DNA from: CAVORB01 sp963736235
GTDB lineage: Bacteria > Pseudomonadota > Gammaproteobacteria > Chromatiales > Chromatiaceae
Assembly (NCBI GenBank): GCA_963736235.1
Contig: CAVTOR010000027.1
Span: 24,786-88,785 of the forward strand
DNA length: 64,000 bases
Direction of reading: 5' to 3'
Shown here piece by piece: positions 9,149 to 18,011 of this stretch; the first letter of the stretch is position 1; each line of letters begins with the position of its first letter. The position numbers and the translations under genes are program-made. Under the pieces are notes generated by a model that saw nothing but the letters and a program-made list of their open reading frames with translations, had not been told where the DNA came from and did not search any database.

Positions 9149-9403
9149 ATGCCCGCACGACTGTTGGTTCTCGGCTGCAAGACCCTGCGTGAGGGGGTGA
9201 TCGTGTCAGCGGTCTTTCTGGCCGGAGCCATCGCGCTGTTTCTCGCGGCACAGCATGTGGTGCCGGATGCCTTCTACCTGCAGCAAGTCGTCCTGTTTTT
9301 CGCCCTGGTCCTGATTATCCTGGCGCCGATCATCCTGATCTCCACCTTCCTGTTGTCGGTGGTGCCGGGAGCCAGGGAGAAGCTGGAAAAGTGCGACCAC
9401 TGA
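9149..9403 (+). CDS. small two-helix membrane protein
   Basis: The 84-residue product has two strong hydrophobic segments, GVIVSAVFLAGAIALFLAA and VVLFFALVLIILAPIILIS, joined by a short loop and ending in a charged tail. A GAAGGAGAAGG ribosome-binding region lies just before the ATG. I recognise no family. It probably belongs to the same transcript as the DUF6489-like gene. Confidence 0.65.
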   Translation: MPARLLVLGCKTLREGVIVSAVFLAGAIALFLAAQHVVPDAFYLQQVVLFFALVLIILAPIILISTFLLSVVPGAREKLEKCDH

Positions 9404-9465
9404 TCTTGTTCTGAAGCCTTTCGGGGGAACATCCCGGCTCGCTGTGCCACCCATTCGCCGCAACG

Positions 9466-10212
9466 TTACTCGCCTAGCGCCTCCATCAGGGTCAGATCCA
9501 TGCGGAACTGGGATCCCAACTCCTCACGCTCCACCCGCACCGGCAAGTAATCGAGATCGGGGGAGAGCCATAGCCGATAGTCGGCTGACTTGCCGTCCTT
9601 GGCGCGTGCGACCTGGAGGGTGGTCCAGGTCCCGGCCGGGGTGGCGATTTCCTCGTCACCCTTGTGCTCGAACCGATAGGTCTTCAGCTTGCCGCCGTCG
9701 GCGACGGAATAGGCAGGATCGCGCATGCCGGACGCGAGGTCCCGGCGCAGGGAGAGCAGGACGCCGAGCTTGTCGAGGGTTCCATCCGGTACCTTCATCG
9801 ACCAGGGCTTGCCCTCACTTTCCGTGGTTGCGCGGTTGTCTGTCCAGTCGAAGGTGACCGAGAGCACCCTGCTGTCCTCGTTGACCCGGCGATAAAGGTA
9901 GCGCTGGGGGCGGAAACGACCGTCGATAATCTGCCCGCTACTCTCCTCGGTCATGCGCGCCGCGGCGTCGAGGTCCAACGCCTTGCCCATCAGCGCCAGC
10001 GCCGCGTGGGGGAGGGTGGTGGAGCGGTAGCGATAGCCCCCGTCCGGCAGCAACTCCAGCTCCATGACGGTATTGGCGACCGGAAGGCCGTCGCGGGTGA
10101 GCAGGTACTCCGCACGATGCGCCCTGAGGGGAGGATCGAGATTCGCCGCCACCGTTAGCGGGGCCAGCACCCATAGCAGAACGGCGAGGCGGGCGGTCAG
10201 GGTGAGGGGCAC
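9466..10212 (-). CDS. DUF3108 domain exported protein
   Basis: The 248-residue product begins with a signal peptide (TARLAVLLWVLAPLTVAA) and then carries the DUF3108 pattern, including RAEYLLTRDGLPVANTVMEL and a C-terminal TYRFEHKGDEEIATPAGTW. DUF3108 proteins are predicted beta-rich envelope proteins of unknown function. The GTG at 10212 is five bases after the purN stop and gives a normal signal peptide. In Pseudomonas a DUF3108 gene also follows purN, which supports the assignment. It is the last gene of the purM-purN-DUF3108 unit. Confidence 0.78.
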   Translation of the reverse strand: MPLTLTARLAVLLWVLAPLTVAANLDPPLRAHRAEYLLTRDGLPVANTVMELELLPDGGYRYRSTTLPHAALALMGKALDLDAAARMTEESSGQIIDGRFRPQRYLYRRVNEDSRVLSVTFDWTDNRATTESEGKPWSMKVPDGTLDKLGVLLSLRRDLASGMRDPAYSVADGGKLKTYRFEHKGDEEIATPAGTWTTLQVARAKDGKSADYRLWLSPDLDYLPVRVEREELGSQFRMDLTLMEALGE

Positions 10213-10217
10213 GGCCG

Positions 10218-10895
10218 CTACTGCGCCTGCTCGGGCGTCAGCTGGTCGAGATTCAACGGCTGCTCGATGACCTGTCCGTCCAGTCGCGGCTTGCCGTCTG
10301 GACCGAGCTGCAGGCGACCTTTGGCAAACCAGCGCACCGCCTGGGGGTAGATACGGTGTTCTTGGCGCAGGACGCGGGCGGCGAGGGCGTCGGCATCGTC
10401 TCCCGGCTCCACCGGGACCCGCGCCTGCAGTACCAGGGGGCCGCCGTCGAGCTCCTCGGTGACGAAATGCACGCTGGCGCCGTGTTCGCGCTCGTTGGCG
10501 TCCAAGGCACGCTGGTGCGTGTGCAGACCTCGGAACTTGGGCAGCAGCGAGGGATGAATGTTGAACATCCGACCGCGGAAACGCTCGACCAAGACCGGAG
10601 TGAGGATGCGCATGAAGCCGGCCAGCACGACCAGGCCGGGCTGGTACTGGTCGATCAGGTCCGCTAGCTCTCGATCGTAGGCTTCCCGACTCGGGAAGTT
10701 CTTGTGGCTCAACAGCCGCCCCGGGATGCCGGCGCGCCGGGCGCGCTCCAGGCCAAAGGCGTCGGGCTCGTTGCTGATCACGGCGCGGATGTCGATGGGG
10801 AGGCTTCCTTGCCGGGCGGCGTCGATCAGAGCTTGCAGGTTGCTGCCGCTGCCGGAGATGAGCACTACCACCGGCAGGGGCGGCGCGTCGGTCAT
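10218..10895 (-). CDS. purN: phosphoribosylglycinamide formyltransferase
   Basis: The 225-residue enzyme transfers a formyl group from 10-formyltetrahydrofolate to GAR in de novo purine synthesis. The family motifs are clear: VLISGSGSNLQALIDA at the N-terminus, LVVLAGFMRILTPVLV, the catalytic FNIHPSLLPKFRGLHTH, and GASVHFVTEELDGGP. The start ATG at 10895 overlaps the purM stop in an ATGA arrangement, which implies translational coupling. There is no sign of disruption. Confidence 0.95.
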   Translation of the reverse strand: MTDAPPLPVVVLISGSGSNLQALIDAARQGSLPIDIRAVISNEPDAFGLERARRAGIPGRLLSHKNFPSREAYDRELADLIDQYQPGLVVLAGFMRILTPVLVERFRGRMFNIHPSLLPKFRGLHTHQRALDANEREHGASVHFVTEELDGGPLVLQARVPVEPGDDADALAARVLRQEHRIYPQAVRWFAKGRLQLGPDGKPRLDGQVIEQPLNLDQLTPEQAQ

Positions 10896-11959
10896 GGCGC
10901 GTCTCCGCCGGTGAAGGATACCTCCGGTCCGCCCTCCGCGGCCTCGATGCGGCCGATCTCCCAGGCATGCTCGCCGCTGCCGGAGAGCAGCTCGCAGGCA
11001 CGCCGGGCATCCTGCGACGGAACGCAGATCACCATGCCGACACCGCAGTTGAAGGTGCGCAGCATCTCCGCTTCCGGGACACCACCCTGTGCCTGCAGCC
11101 AGTCGAACACGGCCGGTCGTCGCCAAGAGCCGAGATCGATGACCGCCCGCGTCTTCGGGGGCAGCACCCGAGGAAGGTTCTCGGGCAGGCCCCCCCGGTG
11201 ATGTGGGCCATGGCGTGGACATCCACCTCGCGCATCATGCCCAGCACCGGCTTGACGTAGATGCGGGTCGGGGCGAGCAGGCGCTCCGCCAGGGTCGAGC
11301 CGTCCAGGGACTGGTCCAGGTCCGCTCCCGAGACCTCGATGATCTTGCGGATGAGGGAGTATCCGTTGGAGTGAGGCCCGGAAGAGGCGAGGCCGATCAG
11401 AGCGTCGCCGGGTTTCACCCGCTCCGGTGTGAGCAGGGCGTCCTTCTCGGCGATGCCGACGCAAAAGCCGGCCAGATCATAGTCCCCCGCCCGCATACAT
11501 GCCGGGCATCTCCGCCGTTTCGCCCCCCGCGAGCGCGCAGCCCGCGAGCTCGCAGCCCCGGGCGATGCCTGCGACCACCGAGGTGGCGACGTTCAGATCG
11601 AGCCGACCGGTGGCGTAATAGTCGAGGAAGAACAAGGGCTCGGCACCCGCGACAAGGATGTCGTTCGCGCACATGGCCACCAGGTCGATGCCGACGGAGT
11701 CATGGCGCCCGAGCATCAGCGCCAACTTGAGCTTGGTGCCGACCCCATCGGTGCCGGACACCAGAACCGGTTGGCGGTAGCGCTCCCACGGCAGCTCGAA
11801 CAGGGCGCCGAAGCCGCCGAGTCCGGTCAGGACACCGGGGCGAAAGGTCGAAGCGGCCAAGGGTTTGATGCGCTCGACCAGGGCGTTACCGGCGTCGATG
11901 TCGACTCCGGCATCACGGTAGCTGAGGGACGGCTTGGGCGGTCGGGGATCTTGTGACAC
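10892..11959 (-). CDS. purM: phosphoribosylformylglycinamidine cyclo-ligase, two frameshifts
   Basis: PurM (AIR synthetase) closes the imidazole ring in purine synthesis. Three consecutive frames together give the whole protein: SLSYRDAGVDIDAGNALVER to AEMPGMY, then YDLAGFCVGIAEKDALL to AHITGG, then LPPKTRAVIDLGSW to the end. Frame changes fall in a run of five G (minus strand) near 11484 and a run of seven near 11193, where one base too many and one too few respectively would restore the frame. Because purM is normally needed for growth without purines and both sites are homopolymers, sequencing error is the likely cause. The start is GTG at 11959. Confidence 0.88.
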
Positions 11960-12171
11960 GGGTGGCTCCGCGAATCGGGGGCAGGGACAGCGGTCGCCCT
12001 TGGGGTGGTGATCAGCGCGGGCGACCTCACGGGCTCGCGCCATTCTAGCAGCTCGCCCATGGGGGCGGAACTTAGACAATCGCGTCCGGGCGGGGCTAGA
12101 ATCGGTAGCGTCTCGCTTGCTCCAGATTTCGCTCGTTTGTTCCCGCGCAAGCCCGGGAGGCCGCAAGGGTC

Positions 12172-12729
12172 GTGAAATTACGGGACCTGCCCAACATCAT
12201 CAGCGTGCTGCGGCTGCTGGCGGTCATGCCGGTGGTGTATCTCCTGCTGGAGAGGGAGTTCGGCTGGGCGTTGTTGCTGTTCGCCGCCGCCGGCGTCTCC
12301 GACGGTGTCGACGGCTTCCTGGCCAAGCACTACGGCTGGCAGAGCCAACTCGGCGGTATCCTCGACCCACTCGCGGACAAGACGCTGCTCGTCGCCTGCT
12401 TTCTGGTGCTGGGGGCGATGTCCCTGATCCCCGTCTGGTTGGTGCTGGCCGTTGTGTTCCGCGATCTGCTGATCGTGGGCGGTGCGCTGCTGTATAACTA
12501 CCGGGTGGAGGAGGTGGAGGCGGCACCGATTCTCGTGAGCAAGCTCAATACCGTGCTCCAGATCGTTCTGCTAGTGCTGGTCATCACGGATTCCGGGCCG
12601 ATGCGGGTGCCAGACGGAGTGATTGAAATCCTGACCTGGGCCTGCCTGGTCACGGTCCTGATCAGCGGCACTCAGTACGTCTGGATCTGGTCGCGCAAGG
12701 CGGTGGAGAAGGGCTGGAAGGAGGACTGA
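12172..12729 (+). CDS. CDP-alcohol phosphatidyltransferase family membrane enzyme
   Basis: The 185-residue membrane protein has the family signature D-G-x2-A-(K/R)-x8-G-x3-D-x3-D, seen as DGFLAKHYGWQSQLGG followed by ILDPLADK. Such enzymes transfer a phosphatidyl group from CDP-diacylglycerol to an alcohol; PgsA-like glycerol phosphate is the most likely acceptor but not proven. Several hydrophobic segments follow. The start is GTG at 12172 (translating MKLRDLPNIISVLR), where the family normally begins. The genomic site, between purM and hda, is not the usual uvrC-linked pgsA position, so I leave the symbol open. Confidence 0.82.
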   Translation: MKLRDLPNIISVLRLLAVMPVVYLLLEREFGWALLLFAAAGVSDGVDGFLAKHYGWQSQLGGILDPLADKTLLVACFLVLGAMSLIPVWLVLAVVFRDLLIVGGALLYNYRVEEVEAAPILVSKLNTVLQIVLLVLVITDSGPMRVPDGVIEILTWACLVTVLISGTQYVWIWSRKAVEKGWKED

Positions 12730-12812
12730 GCCCGGTTCGGGGCCTCTGGCGAGCTCGGTGACGAGGGCGTTCGGCGGGCGCGATCTTCCAACCGGCCCCG
12801 GCGATTCAAAGC

Positions 12813-13505
12813 CTACTCGGATTTCTCCAATAAGCGACGGATCAGCCATAGCGTGGCGCGGCGCTTCTCGCGCAGGCTCTCGCGGTCGATCTGGTCCAGC
12901 AGGGCGAGCAGGGAGTCGGCGTCCCTGGGGCATCGGCGCATGATGTAGGCCACCGCTTCGCGGCTGAGATCGAGTCCCCGTCTCCCCGCGGATTGCCGCA
13001 GCAGTTGCTCGCAATCGGCTTCCCGCAGAGGCCGCAGCTGGTATCCAGGCCCGGATCCCAGGCGAGATCGCAGGTCCGGCAGCCGTATCGGGAGCTCCGC
13101 CAGCGGTTGGCTGGCGCTCACCAGCAGCCGCCGCTCGGCCTCGCGCAGCCGGTTGTAAAGCCCGAACAGGGCGCGCTCCCAGTCGGCATTCCCGGCCACC
13201 GCATCCAGATCGTCGAGGGCGATGAGCTCGATCCGCTCCAGGTTATCCAGGGCGGAGGGATCGAGCTCGGGATGGGATAGCGGCAGGTAGACGACCTCGC
13301 CCGAGCGCGCTGCGGCACGACCGCAGGCGGCTTGGAGCAGATGGGTCTTCCCGCTCCCGGTAGGGGCGAACAGGTAGAGAAAGGCTTCCCCGCGGCCCTC
13401 CGCCCAGGCGGCGATGGTGGCAACCGCCTCGGCATTCGGTCCCGCCACGAAATCGGCGAAGTCGACCTCGTGTTGCAGCTGAACGGCAAGCGGTAGCTGT
13501 TGCAC
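12813..13505 (-). CDS. hda: DnaA regulatory inactivator Hda
   Basis: The 230-residue AAA+ protein resembles the DnaA ATPase domain and, bound to the sliding clamp, promotes hydrolysis of ATP on DnaA after initiation. The N-terminal QQLPLAVQL is the clamp-binding-like motif of Hda. The Walker A LFAPTGSGKTHLLQA and the Walker B-like IELIALDDLDAV follow, with the arginine-rich RLPDLRSRLGSGPGYQL sensor region later. The GTG at 13505 is chosen because it places QQLPL at the N-terminus as in known Hda. It starts nine bases after the wrbA stop. Confidence 0.88.
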   Translation of the reverse strand: MQQLPLAVQLQHEVDFADFVAGPNAEAVATIAAWAEGRGEAFLYLFAPTGSGKTHLLQAACGRAAARSGEVVYLPLSHPELDPSALDNLERIELIALDDLDAVAGNADWERALFGLYNRLREAERRLLVSASQPLAELPIRLPDLRSRLGSGPGYQLRPLREADCEQLLRQSAGRRGLDLSREAVAYIMRRCPRDADSLLALLDQIDRESLREKRRATLWLIRRLLEKSE

Positions 13506-13513
13506 GGTGCGGA

Positions 13514-14113
13514 TCAGGACGATCGCAGCAGGGCGACGGCAGCCGCGGCGAGGCGCCTGCCCTGGGCTTGACCGAGGCGCTTCTCCTCCTCGCTGAGGGG
13601 CAGGTTGCTTTCCGGTCCGGCCAAGTGGGACGGACCGTATGGCGTGCCACCGGTCGCGGTGCGCAGCAGGTCGGTTTCGCTGTAGGGCAAGCCGAGCACC
13701 AGCATGCCGTGGTGCAGCAGAGGGAGCATCATGGACACCAGGGTGGTCTCCTGACCTCCGTGCAGGCTGGATGTCGAGGTGAAGACGGCCGCGGGCTTGC
13801 CGATGAGGGCGCCGCCGATCCACAGCGGGCTGGTGCCATCTAGGAAGTACTTGAGGGGTGCCGCCATGTTGCCGAAGCGGGTCGGGCTGCCGAGGGCCAA
13901 ACCGGCGCAGTGGCGCAGGTCGTCGAGCTCGGCATAGGGTGCGCCCTGCGGCGGGATTGTGTCCTCGCTGGCCTCGCACACCGTGGAGACGGCGGGTACC
14001 GTGCGCAGGCGCGCCTCGACGCCGGGGACTTCTTCCACCCCGCGGGCGATGTGACGCGCCATCTCCGCGGTCGCACCGTAGCGGCTGTAGAAAAGGACGA
14101 GGATGTAAGGCAT
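13514..14113 (-). CDS. wrbA: NAD(P)H:quinone oxidoreductase, WrbA family
   Basis: The 199-residue flavodoxin-like protein carries the FMN-binding loop YSRYGATAEMARHIA near the N-terminus, then LALGSPTRFGNMAAPLKYFLD and TSTSSLHGGQETTL, all typical of WrbA. Family members reduce quinones by two electrons and limit radical formation. The ATG at 14113 gives the usual MPYILVLFYS start. The order arsC-wrbA-hda on one strand is also found in Pseudomonas and supports the assignment. Confidence 0.9.
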   Translation of the reverse strand: MPYILVLFYSRYGATAEMARHIARGVEEVPGVEARLRTVPAVSTVCEASEDTIPPQGAPYAELDDLRHCAGLALGSPTRFGNMAAPLKYFLDGTSPLWIGGALIGKPAAVFTSTSSLHGGQETTLVSMMLPLLHHGMLVLGLPYSETDLLRTATGGTPYGPSHLAGPESNLPLSEEEKRLGQAQGRRLAAAAVALLRSS

Positions 14114-14132
14114 GGGCAAACCTGGGCGCGGA

Positions 14133-14480
14133 TCAGAGAATCGACAGGACGTCCTCGGGGGGACGGCCGAGTGCGGCCTTTTTGCCGCTGACGGCGATCG
14201 GGCGCTCGATTAGCCTGGGGTGGGCGACCATGGCCGAGATGAGCTGGTCGTCGGACAGATCCGGGTTGTCCAGGCCGAGCTCCTTGTACTCTGGTTCTTT
14301 CTTGCGCATGAGGTCCCGCGGTCGGAGTTTGAGCATGCCGAGTAGCAGGCGCAGGGTCGCCGCGTCCGGCGGGGTCTTGAGATACTCGACGATCTCGGGT
14401 TCGACGCCCTTCTCGTGCAGCAGTGCGAGCGCCTCGCGCGACTTACTGCAGCGCGGGTTGTGATACAGGGTTACGGCCAT
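14133..14480 (-). CDS. arsC: ArsC-family glutaredoxin-type reductase
   Basis: The 115-residue protein has the ArsC motif YHNPRCSKSREALALL with the catalytic cysteine, followed by the family elements LRPRDLMRKKEPEYKELGL and HPRLIERPIAV. ArsC uses glutathione and glutaredoxin to reduce arsenate. Chromosomal copies beside hda (YfgD-like) may have another role, since no arsB or arsR is nearby. AGGAGG sits just upstream of the ATG at 14480. It is the first gene of the arsC-wrbA-hda unit. Confidence 0.88.
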   Translation of the reverse strand: MAVTLYHNPRCSKSREALALLHEKGVEPEIVEYLKTPPDAATLRLLLGMLKLRPRDLMRKKEPEYKELGLDNPDLSDDQLISAMVAHPRLIERPIAVSGKKAALGRPPEDVLSIL

Positions 14481-14707
14481 GGGTACCTCCTGTTCGCTGG
14501 GCTTGCCATTGTACGGCGGCGAAGCGGAACTCCCAAGATCCGCGGGGATGTGTCGTCCGCTCGCTGCCAAGCTGGACGTTGCAGTGCAGCCGCGATGCCC
14601 GGACAATTCATGCTCATCCGCCGCCCCGCTTGACATTGATGGCATCAATTCGATTTTGATCCTACCGACTGGTTCGAGCTTTCGCCGCATCTGAAGGAGA
14701 CACCCGC

Positions 14708-15274
14708 ATGATCCGCAAGATTTCCGACACCTCAGGAGCCGTCTCGCTCCTGTGCGCCCTCGCCATGTACCTAGTAGTCGCCGTTTCAGCAACGGCGGCG
14801 GTGCGTGACCCGGGGGAGTTTTTTTTCGACCAGACCTTTGGGGACTTTTCCGAGGAGTTGGCCAACGCGAGGGAGCAGGGCAAGGCGGGCATCCTGATCA
14901 TGTTCGAGATGGACGAATGCCCTTTTTGCCACCGGATGAAGACGACCGTGCTCAATCAGTCTGAGATCCAGGCCTATTTTAAGGAGCATTTCTTGGTCTT
15001 TTCCGTGGATATCGAAGGCGATGTTGAGGTCACCGACTTCCAAGGCAATTCCCTGCCGCAGAAGGACTTCGCGCTGAAGGAGTTCCGGGTTCGCGCTACG
15101 CCGGTGTTCGCCTTCTTCGATCTGGACGGAAACCTGGTCGCGCGCTACACCGGCGCCACCAGCGGACCGGATGAGTTCCGTTGGCTGGGCGAGTACGTGG
15201 TCGGCGGGAAGTACAAGGAGACGACCTTCACCCGTTACAAACGTGAGCGGCGGGAGGCCTCCGCTGGGAGTTGA
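14708..15274 (+). CDS. periplasmic thioredoxin-like protein (SoxW-like)
   Basis: The 188-residue protein has a signal peptide ending near ALA/ATA at residue 31 and a thioredoxin fold with the redox motif MDECPFCHRMK (Cys71, Cys74). The cis-proline strand RVRATPVFAFFDLDG is present. It resembles SoxW-type thioredoxins that reduce periplasmic thiol-disulfide partners, in some bacteria those of the Sox sulfur-oxidation system. No sox genes are in the window, so the partner is unknown. The ATG has GAAGGAG upstream. It stands alone between arsC (divergent) and the acylphosphatase gene. Confidence 0.8.
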   Translation: MIRKISDTSGAVSLLCALAMYLVVAVSATAAVRDPGEFFFDQTFGDFSEELANAREQGKAGILIMFEMDECPFCHRMKTTVLNQSEIQAYFKEHFLVFSVDIEGDVEVTDFQGNSLPQKDFALKEFRVRATPVFAFFDLDGNLVARYTGATSGPDEFRWLGEYVVGGKYKETTFTRYKRERREASAGS

Positions 15275-15451
15275 GCGCCAGTTTGATCTTGGGATCCCTG
15301 CGCCTGGCCCTCACGCCCAGGGTCCATGAGGGGCGAAAATGACGAGGGATCGACTACCATCGGTCCTTGCCCTTTCCGCGACGTCGGGTCGAGGGGGCTG
15401 GATCCGCCTCGATCGTGAGGTGGGGCTCTAGACAATAAGAGGGGATGCTTC

Positions 15452-15736
15452 ATGCAGGATCAGGGGAATCAGGTCTGCTTCCGCTGCGTCGTGGCGGGGC
15501 GTGTGCAAGGGGTCTTTTTCCGCGCCTCTGCGCGGGAGCAGGGGCAAAGGCTCGGCTTGACGGGCTATGCGCGGAATTTGCCCGACGGGAAACTGGAGGT
15601 GCTCGCGTGCGGCGCACCGGACGCGGTGGGGCAGCTGCGCGAGTGGCTGCGTACCGGACCGCCGATGGCGGAGGTCACGGGGGTGGCCTGTGAGCCCGTT
15701 CAATTCCAGTCCTTTACTGGCTTCGTGACGCAATAG
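15452..15736 (+). CDS. acyP: acylphosphatase
   Basis: The 94-residue enzyme hydrolyses acyl phosphates. Both family signatures are present: GRVQGVFFRASAREQG, with the phosphate-binding arginine, and GYARNLPDGKLEVLACG, with the catalytic asparagine. The size is normal. GAGGGG lies upstream of the ATG at 15452. It is followed directly by sfsA on the same strand. Confidence 0.92.
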   Translation: MQDQGNQVCFRCVVAGRVQGVFFRASAREQGQRLGLTGYARNLPDGKLEVLACGAPDAVGQLREWLRTGPPMAEVTGVACEPVQFQSFTGFVTQ

Positions 15737-15749
15737 CCGGAGTGAGAAG

Positions 15750-16490
15750 CTGGAACTTTCTCCGCTAACGGAAGGACGCATCCTGCGCCGCTATAAGCGC
15801 TTTCTGGCGGACGTGGAGATTGCCGATGGCGAGACGACGGTGACGGTGCACGTACCTAACACGGGAAGCATGGCCACGTGCTGGGAGCCGGGGGCACGCG
15901 TTCAATTGAGTCACAGCGAGAACCCGCGCCGCAAGCTCGCCTGGACGCTGGAGCGGGTGGACATGGGGGCCGGTTGGGTGGGCGTACACACCGGGCGCCC
16001 CAATGGAGTGATGGCTGAAGCAATCGCAACTGGCGCCATCCCCGCCCTTTCAGGTTATCGGACACTGCGGCGGGAGGTCCCATACGCGGCTTGCGGTCAG
16101 GTGCGGGGCAGATTGGATCTTTTCCTGTCCGACGGACGCAGCCCCGATGCGCTGGTAGAGGTGAAGAACGTCACCCTGCTCGATGGCGACTGGGTGCGTT
16201 TTCCAGACGCGGTCAGCAAGCGCGGCCGGAAGCATTTGGATCTGCTGCATGCGGCGGTGCAGGACGGTCTGCGAGGGGTGATCCTGTTCGCCGTGAATCG
16301 GCCGGAGGGAGGGCGCTTTGGGCCGGCATGGAGAATTGATGGCGCCTACGCTCGGCGTCTGACCGAGGTTGTGGCAGCGGGTGTAGAGGTGCTTGCCGTG
16401 CGCATACGGCATTTCCCCGAGCGCATGGAGGTCAGCGGCGAGCTTCGGGTCGATCTCGAGCCCCCGGAGCGGGATCGCCTCGCCTCGTGA
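15750..16490 (+). CDS. sfsA: SfsA DNA/RNA nuclease-like protein
   Basis: The product matches SfsA, a restriction-endonuclease-fold protein first described as a sugar fermentation stimulator. It has VPNTGSMATCWEPG, DALVEVKNVTLLDGDWVRFP and DAVSKRGRKHLDLL in family order. The start is a problem. The conserved N-terminus (LELSPLTEGRILRRYKRFL) is upstream of the first GTG at 15813, and the only start-like codon before it is CTG at 15750, with GGAG about eight bases upstream. I therefore use the CTG start, giving 246 residues. An indel that hides a normal start is possible. Confidence 0.82.
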   Translation: MELSPLTEGRILRRYKRFLADVEIADGETTVTVHVPNTGSMATCWEPGARVQLSHSENPRRKLAWTLERVDMGAGWVGVHTGRPNGVMAEAIATGAIPALSGYRTLRREVPYAACGQVRGRLDLFLSDGRSPDALVEVKNVTLLDGDWVRFPDAVSKRGRKHLDLLHAAVQDGLRGVILFAVNRPEGGRFGPAWRIDGAYARRLTEVVAAGVEVLAVRIRHFPERMEVSGELRVDLEPPERDRLAS

Positions 16491-16508
16491 CGGTCTGCCA
16501 GAGTTGCC

Positions 16509-18011
16509 TTAGTACCCGCCCGTCGATAGATCGATCGGGTCCGGGTAGGCGTCTATACGCTCGATGCCGGTGTCGATGCGTCCGTCGGCATGCAACTCTA
16601 GCCAGCGGAAACCCGGCGTGACGGGGTCGAGGGCAAAGCCGTTGCTGTTCGGTTGGAACTGGACGCAGGTCGAGGGCGAGGCCAGCAGCAGCACGTCTTT
16701 GCGCAGGCTCTGGTATTCCTGGTGAATATGTCCCCAGATGATGCCCCGCACCTGGGGATGACGGTCAACGATCGCGAAGAAATCCTTCGGATTGTCGAGG
16801 GCCATGGTGTCGAGCCACGCGCTCCCAACGGGTACTGGCTGATGATGCAGGCAGACCAGCGTGTGGGTGCTGCGGTGGTTACGCAGGGTCTCTTCCAATT
16901 CTTCGAGTTGATCCCGTCCGAGGTGGCCGCCATCCGCGCCCGGGACGGTGGAATCCAGAAACACCAGATTCCAGGCGCCAACGCGCACAGACGGCGCGAA
17001 GCTGATTGGACTGCCGTTGAGCATGGTTACGAGGACGCGGAACGCGTCGTGGTTTCCGGGCAGGCAGTTGCAGGGAGTCTCCAACTCTGAGAGCCGCTGC
17101 TTGAGGTAGCGGTAGCCTTCCCTGCTCTCGTCATGGACCAGATCCCCGGTCAGCAGCAACCGGTCCACCGGCCAGAAGCGCTGGAATACCAAGTCCAAAA
17201 CCAGCTCGAAGGTCTTGCGCGTGTTCTGGCCGAGCAGTTTCCCGTTCGGATCCGCGTAGAGGTGTGTATCCGTCAGCTGCAGCAGTCGCACCACGCCCGA
17301 GCCAGGCGACGGCGAGTATCCGTTGTCGCGCGGCCGCATGGCGGTGGATGGTCCCCCTCGACGCCTTACCAAGCGGCCGCTCCCGCCCGCATTCTCGGGT
17401 GGGTACCAGGGAGCATCCGCCTGCGGTTCGACGGACGCGACGGGCGTATCAGCGCTACCGGCCCGCCTGGACAGATGGCGTCGGAGCGCATCCGCGAGCA
17501 GCAGGTAGCCGGCGCTGTCCTTGCGGAAGCATTCGTCCGCGCCCTCACAGGGCGCAATGGCAACGGCGGTGCCGTGGGGTTCGGCCGACATAAAGAAGAT
17601 CGGGCAACCGGGGCAGAAGCGTCGAACAGTGCGCAGGACCTCTAGGCCTTCAGCCCAGCCGATTCGTCGCGAGATGATCGCTGCATCGAACTGGCGTTCC
17701 AACAACCGGTCCACCAAGGAGGTGGGCGTATCGACCTCGGCCAAATGGATCCCTGGCAGCGTATCCTCGAGGACCAAACCGACCATGCGGCGGTCGGCGG
17801 CGTTGTCGTCAACCAGGAGGATGTGCATCGAATCGTACGACATGGTTCGATCAGCCGCCAGCATGGAATCTGCTTGTCGTTCGTTAAACTTCAGTAGACA
17901 ACCGGAATGGCGTGGCTGCTCTGCCGTGAACTCCCGGTGCGGGTGGGTCGGCTGTTGTGCCGGCCCGTCGACGTTCATCCGGAGTCGTTGCTCGAATTCG
18001 TCCCAGTCCAT
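16509..18011 (-). CDS. degenerate receiver domain fused to CpdA-like cAMP phosphodiesterase
   Basis: The 500-residue frame has a short N-terminal tail, a receiver-like domain (about residues 62-183) and a metallophosphoesterase domain (about 240-495). The receiver keeps the acidic pair (LLVDD, 68-69), Ser142 and Lys164, but the phospho-acceptor Asp is Ser114 (FDAAIISRR). The phosphoesterase has all metal motifs: LTDTHL, GDLVHD, GNHD, LHHQPVPVGSAWLD and WGHIHQE, matching the 3',5'-cyclic AMP phosphodiesterase CpdA (Icc). The start is ATG 18011; ATG 17843 (just before the receiver) and ATG 17339 (phosphodiesterase alone) are alternatives. The linker is low-complexity, so a fused pair of genes cannot be fully excluded. 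Confidence 0.8.
   Translation of the reverse strand: MDWDEFEQRLRMNVDGPAQQPTHPHREFTAEQPRHSGCLLKFNERQADSMLAADRTMSYDSMHILLVDDNAADRRMVGLVLEDTLPGIHLAEVDTPTSLVDRLLERQFDAAIISRRIGWAEGLEVLRTVRRFCPGCPIFFMSAEPHGTAVAIAPCEGADECFRKDSAGYLLLADALRRHLSRRAGSADTPVASVEPQADAPWYPPENAGGSGRLVRRRGGPSTAMRPRDNGYSPSPGSGVVRLLQLTDTHLYADPNGKLLGQNTRKTFELVLDLVFQRFWPVDRLLLTGDLVHDESREGYRYLKQRLSELETPCNCLPGNHDAFRVLVTMLNGSPISFAPSVRVGAWNLVFLDSTVPGADGGHLGRDQLEELEETLRNHRSTHTLVCLHHQPVPVGSAWLDTMALDNPKDFFAIVDRHPQVRGIIWGHIHQEYQSLRKDVLLLASPSTCVQFQPNSNGFALDPVTPGFRWLELHADGRIDTGIERIDAYPDPIDLSTGGY

Noticed and set aside
14133..14480. Part of an arsenic resistance operon
   Set aside because: There is no arsB, arsR or acr3 nearby; the gene sits in the conserved hda neighbourhood.
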